A stretch of 61,530 nucleotides of DNA from Fumia sp045645505 (GTDB taxonomy: Bacteria > Bacillota > Clostridia > Oscillospirales > Ruminococcaceae). Below are positions 59,405 through 61,530 of the stretch, in pieces (position 1 is the first letter of the stretch; each line of letters opens with the position of its first letter). Both the position numbers and the translations under genes were made by a program. The notes beneath the pieces are model-generated. The model was not told the DNA's origin, ran no database searches, and saw only the letters and a program-made list of their open reading frames with translations. The DNA is taken from positions 1-61,530 of the forward strand of contig JAZRIW010000016.1 of NCBI GenBank assembly GCA_045645505.1, read 5' to 3'.

Positions 59405-60796
59405 ATGAATGAAAAAAAATCCAATCTCGAAGAAAAATTATTATTCCGCAAAAAAAATGGTGGACTTATATTAAATGATGAAGAAATAAAAAAAGCTGAG
59501 GATTTTTGCGAAGGTTATAAAGAGTTTTTAGACATTGCCAAAACTGAACGCGAAGCAACTTCGTATATTGTAAAAAAAGCTATGGAAAAAGGCTTTTCAC
59601 TCTTTAACCCTTCAAAAAAATATCTCCCGGGTGAAAAAATCTATTACGTAAACAGAGATAAAGTTGTAATCCTCGCAGTAATGGGAAAAGACCCCATTGA
59701 AAAGGGTGTAAAGATTTTAGCTTCACACATAGATTCACCCCGACTTGACTTAAAACAAGTACCGCTTTACGAAGAAGCTGAACTTGCACTCTTCAAAACT
59801 CACTATTATGGTGGAATAAAAAAATACCAGTGGCCGACAATTCCTATGTCACTCCATGGTGTCATTATAAAATCTGATTTAAGCAAAGTTGAAGTTTCTA
59901 TTGGTGAAGATGAATCTGACCCCGTTTTTTGTGTGACTGATTTGCTTCCTCACCTTGCCGATGAGCAGATGAAACGTCCTGCGCCAAAGCTTATCCAGGG
60001 TGAAGAACTTAATATCTTAGTAGGCTCTTATCCTTTTAAAGATGATGAAGCCTCCGAAAAAGTTAAACTTAACATCATGCGCATCTTAAACGGAAAATAT
60101 GAAATTACAGAAAGCGATTTCCTTTCTGCGGAACTTGAAGTTGTACCCGCATTCAAAGCAAAAGATATTGGTTTTGACCGCAGTATGATAGGTGCTTACG
60201 GACAAGATGACAGAGTGTGTGCATACACTTCACTCATAGCAACTTTTGAAAATGAATTGCCCGAAAAAACCATAGTTACTGTCTTTGCTGACAAAGAAGA
60301 GATTGGCTCAAATGGTGCAACAGGACTTAAAGGTGCATTTTTAAAATATTTTATTAAAGACCTTGCAAAACCTCATAACGTAGAAGGAAGAACTGTTCTT
60401 TCAAATTCAAAATGTCTTTCCGCCGATGTAGGTGCAGCATTCGATCCTACATTCCCCGAAGTTTCAGACCGCAGAAACTGTGCTTTTATAAATTATGGTA
60501 CTGTTATTTGCAAATACACCGGTTCCAGAGGTAAAGGCGGATCGAATGACGCCTCTGCTGAATTTATGGCAGAAGTGAGAAAAGTACTTGACGATAACAA
60601 TGTAATCTGGCAAACTGCCGAACTCGGAAAAGTTGACCAGGGTGGCGGAGGAACAGTAGCAGCCTACATTGCAGAACTCGATGTTGATACCATTGACTTA
60701 GGAGTTCCTGTTCTTTCAATGCACGCACCCTATGAAGTTACATCTAAAATTGATGTTTACTCCACCTACCGCGCATTCTATGAATTTTCCAAATAA
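59405..60796 (+). CDS. M18 family aminopeptidase
   Basis: 463 residues. Metal-binding and catalytic regions ASHIDSPRLDLKQ, DKEEIGSNG, SADVGAAFDP and HAPYEVTSK. Dodecameric dinuclear zinc aminopeptidase family, cytoplasmic peptide turnover. AAAGGAG RBS. Same direction as the coaE-SLT gene, 26 nt downstream. Confidence 0.94.
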   Translation: MNEKKSNLEEKLLFRKKNGGLILNDEEIKKAEDFCEGYKEFLDIAKTEREATSYIVKKAMEKGFSLFNPSKKYLPGEKIYYVNRDKVVILAVMGKDPIEKGVKILASHIDSPRLDLKQVPLYEEAELALFKTHYYGGIKKYQWPTIPMSLHGVIIKSDLSKVEVSIGEDESDPVFCVTDLLPHLADEQMKRPAPKLIQGEELNILVGSYPFKDDEASEKVKLNIMRILNGKYEITESDFLSAELEVVPAFKAKDIGFDRSMIGAYGQDDRVCAYTSLIATFENELPEKTIVTVFADKEEIGSNGATGLKGAFLKYFIKDLAKPHNVEGRTVLSNSKCLSADVGAAFDPTFPEVSDRRNCAFINYGTVICKYTGSRGKGGSNDASAEFMAEVRKVLDDNNVIWQTAELGKVDQGGGGTVAAYIAELDVDTIDLGVPVLSMHAPYEVTSKIDVYSTYRAFYEFSK

Positions 60797-60798
60797 TA

Positions 60799-60832
60799 AA
60801 AACCCCTCGGAATTTACATTCCGAGGGGTTTA
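60799..60832. terminator. Terminator of the prfA-M18 operon
   Basis: AAACCCCTCGGAAT pairs with ATTCCGAGGGGTTT across a 4-nt loop. Confidence 0.9.
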
Positions 60833-60843
60833 AAATTTACAAA

Positions 60844-61332
60844 TTATTCGATAATAACACCATTTGCCTCAGCTAAAGTTTTCAAAGCGGGAGCAAAATC
60901 TATCATAAGATTATTTGCTTCACCCAAAGTTTCATTAGCTACAGAAATCTTTTCATAATCCTGTGCTTCAAGTGCAGATATGATCTCACCCATAGCAGTT
61001 AAATATTTATTGGAAGCATTCATATAAATTTTATGTACTTCCAAAATTTCTGTATCTGTAATTTCACCTGCGATATCAGTAGCGAGATTGCTTAATTCTC
61101 TTGCTAAAATAATAGTATTTTCAGTAAGCTCAACATACATTGTTTCGTCATCTGTATAATTGTCGCCTGTTACACTTGCATAGCTGTTAAGAAAAGCTTC
61201 TTCAGCTACACCGAGAGCTGCCACATCATTATTTACATAATCAATGATTGCATCCTGCTTTGCTGTGTCAGCACAACCTGCAAAGCTCAAAGTAAGTACT
61301 ATTGCCAAAAAAGACACCAAAAGTTTTTTCAT
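60844..61332 (-). CDS. Putative lipoprotein, helical
   Basis: 162 residues. Signal peptide and lipobox LSFAGC at about 15-20. The mature part is mostly alpha-helical and acidic (VNNDVAALGVAEEAFLNSYASV and so on), suggesting a helical bundle. No family recognised. Its own transcription unit, with an AGGAG RBS. Confidence 0.8.
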   Translation of the reverse strand: MKKLLVSFLAIVLTLSFAGCADTAKQDAIIDYVNNDVAALGVAEEAFLNSYASVTGDNYTDDETMYVELTENTIILARELSNLATDIAGEITDTEILEVHKIYMNASNKYLTAMGEIISALEAQDYEKISVANETLGEANNLMIDFAPALKTLAEANGVIIE

Positions 61333-61427
61333 AATAATTTCTCCTCTAATATAATTTAAATAATTAAATTGTTTACTTTTACATTATATAATATACATCG
61401 TATTTTGTCAATAAAACTTCAGGTTAT

Positions 61428-61457
61428 AAAAACAGCACCCACAAAAGTGAGTGCTGT
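61428..61457 (-). terminator. Terminator of the rpsI operon
   Basis: Minus-strand ACAGCACTCAC-TTTT-GTGGGTGCTGT followed by a T run. Just after the rpsI stop. Confidence 0.85.
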
Positions 61458-61478
61458 AATTTTGTCCCTTTCGGGTAA

Positions 61479-61530
61479 TTATCTCTTACTAAACTGAGGT
61501 GCACGACGAGCTGCTTTAAGACCGTATTTC
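61479..61530 (-). CDS. rpsI: Ribosomal protein S9, C-terminal end (partial)
   Basis: Not long enough for a standard ORF list; read directly. The last 16 residues are KYGLKAARRAPQFSKR, then TAA. The SKR ending and GLK-ARRAPQF are the universal S9 C-terminus that contacts P-site tRNA. The rest lies outside the window. Confidence 0.93.
   Translation of the reverse strand, partial: KYGLKAARRAPQFSKR

Noticed and set aside
1..61530. CRISPR array, phage structural module, or insertion sequence
   Set aside because: No regularly spaced direct repeats, transposase or capsid/tail genes could be seen; only the element end at the left edge is mobile.

Overview
The window reads as chromosome of an anaerobic, low-GC Clostridia-type bacterium (Firmicutes). 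The signs are AT-rich DNA with strong GGAGG ribosome sites and TTGACA/TATAAT promoters, adhE, rubredoxin, FeoAB, ECF transport, PyrR attenuation, dockerin/cohesin modules, a SpoVB-type flippase, and small Firmicutes families (DUF951, DUF4250, DUF4364). I cannot name the species. No rRNA, CRISPR array or complete tRNA is visible.

Layout. (1) 1-1058: end of an integrated element carrying two overlapping HTH replication-type genes, abutting the 3' half of a tRNA-Leu(UAG) that is the probable att site. (2) 1347-10664, minus strand: one operon behind a good promoter and two cobalamin-riboswitch-like leaders in tandem, each followed by its own terminator. It encodes an HNR-like small protein, a secreted alpha-toroid protein ending in a dockerin, a membrane-anchored cohesin protein, a DUF4430 (transcobalamin-like) lipoprotein, EcfT, an EcfA-EcfA-S fusion and a Cys-rich small protein. 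I read it as a surface cobamide-capture and import system. (3) 10704-13640: feoB, feoA and a divergent DtxR-family regulator with three GTTAGC-N4-GCTAAC operators. (4) 13705-15888: AbrB regulator, ABC exporter and zinc-ribbon membrane protein, with a palindrome over the promoter. (5) 15980-21799: a VTC-domain / DUF4956 / Pro-rich membrane protein / CotH operon next to an OmpR-type two-component system, with an 11-bp-period direct repeat at the operon promoter. (6) 21930-26529: phosphotransferase, adhE, rubredoxin, ZIP transporter. (7) 26653-30507: pseudouridine synthase, DUF4250, AraC regulator, Gfo/Idh/MocA oxidoreductase, DUF4364.

(8) 30590-37925: PyrR-attenuated pyrR-pyrC-pyrF-carA-carB. 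CarA has lost all three glutaminase catalytic residues (Cys, His, Glu). (9) 37941-44067: Ca2+-type P-ATPase, trpS, aminotransferase, CapA-like protein. (10) 44225-48443: rpe followed by RnfD-, RnfE- and RnfA-like membrane genes. The four intramembrane [2Fe-2S] cysteines and the RnfD FMN motif are all replaced, and rnfB, C and G are absent. A membrane-anchored DUF4015-like glycosidase follows. (11) 48457-55689: DMT transporter, a divergent topoisomerase IV pair, SpoVB-like flippase and an unknown protein. (12) 55780-60832: DUF951, prfA, tsaC, a CoaE-lytic transglycosylase fusion and an M18 aminopeptidase. (13) The right edge has a lipoprotein and the C-terminus of rpsI.

The most unusual items are the cobamide-capture operon with its double riboswitch, the cofactor-less Rnf-like core, the glutaminase-dead CarA and the CoaE-transglycosylase fusion.
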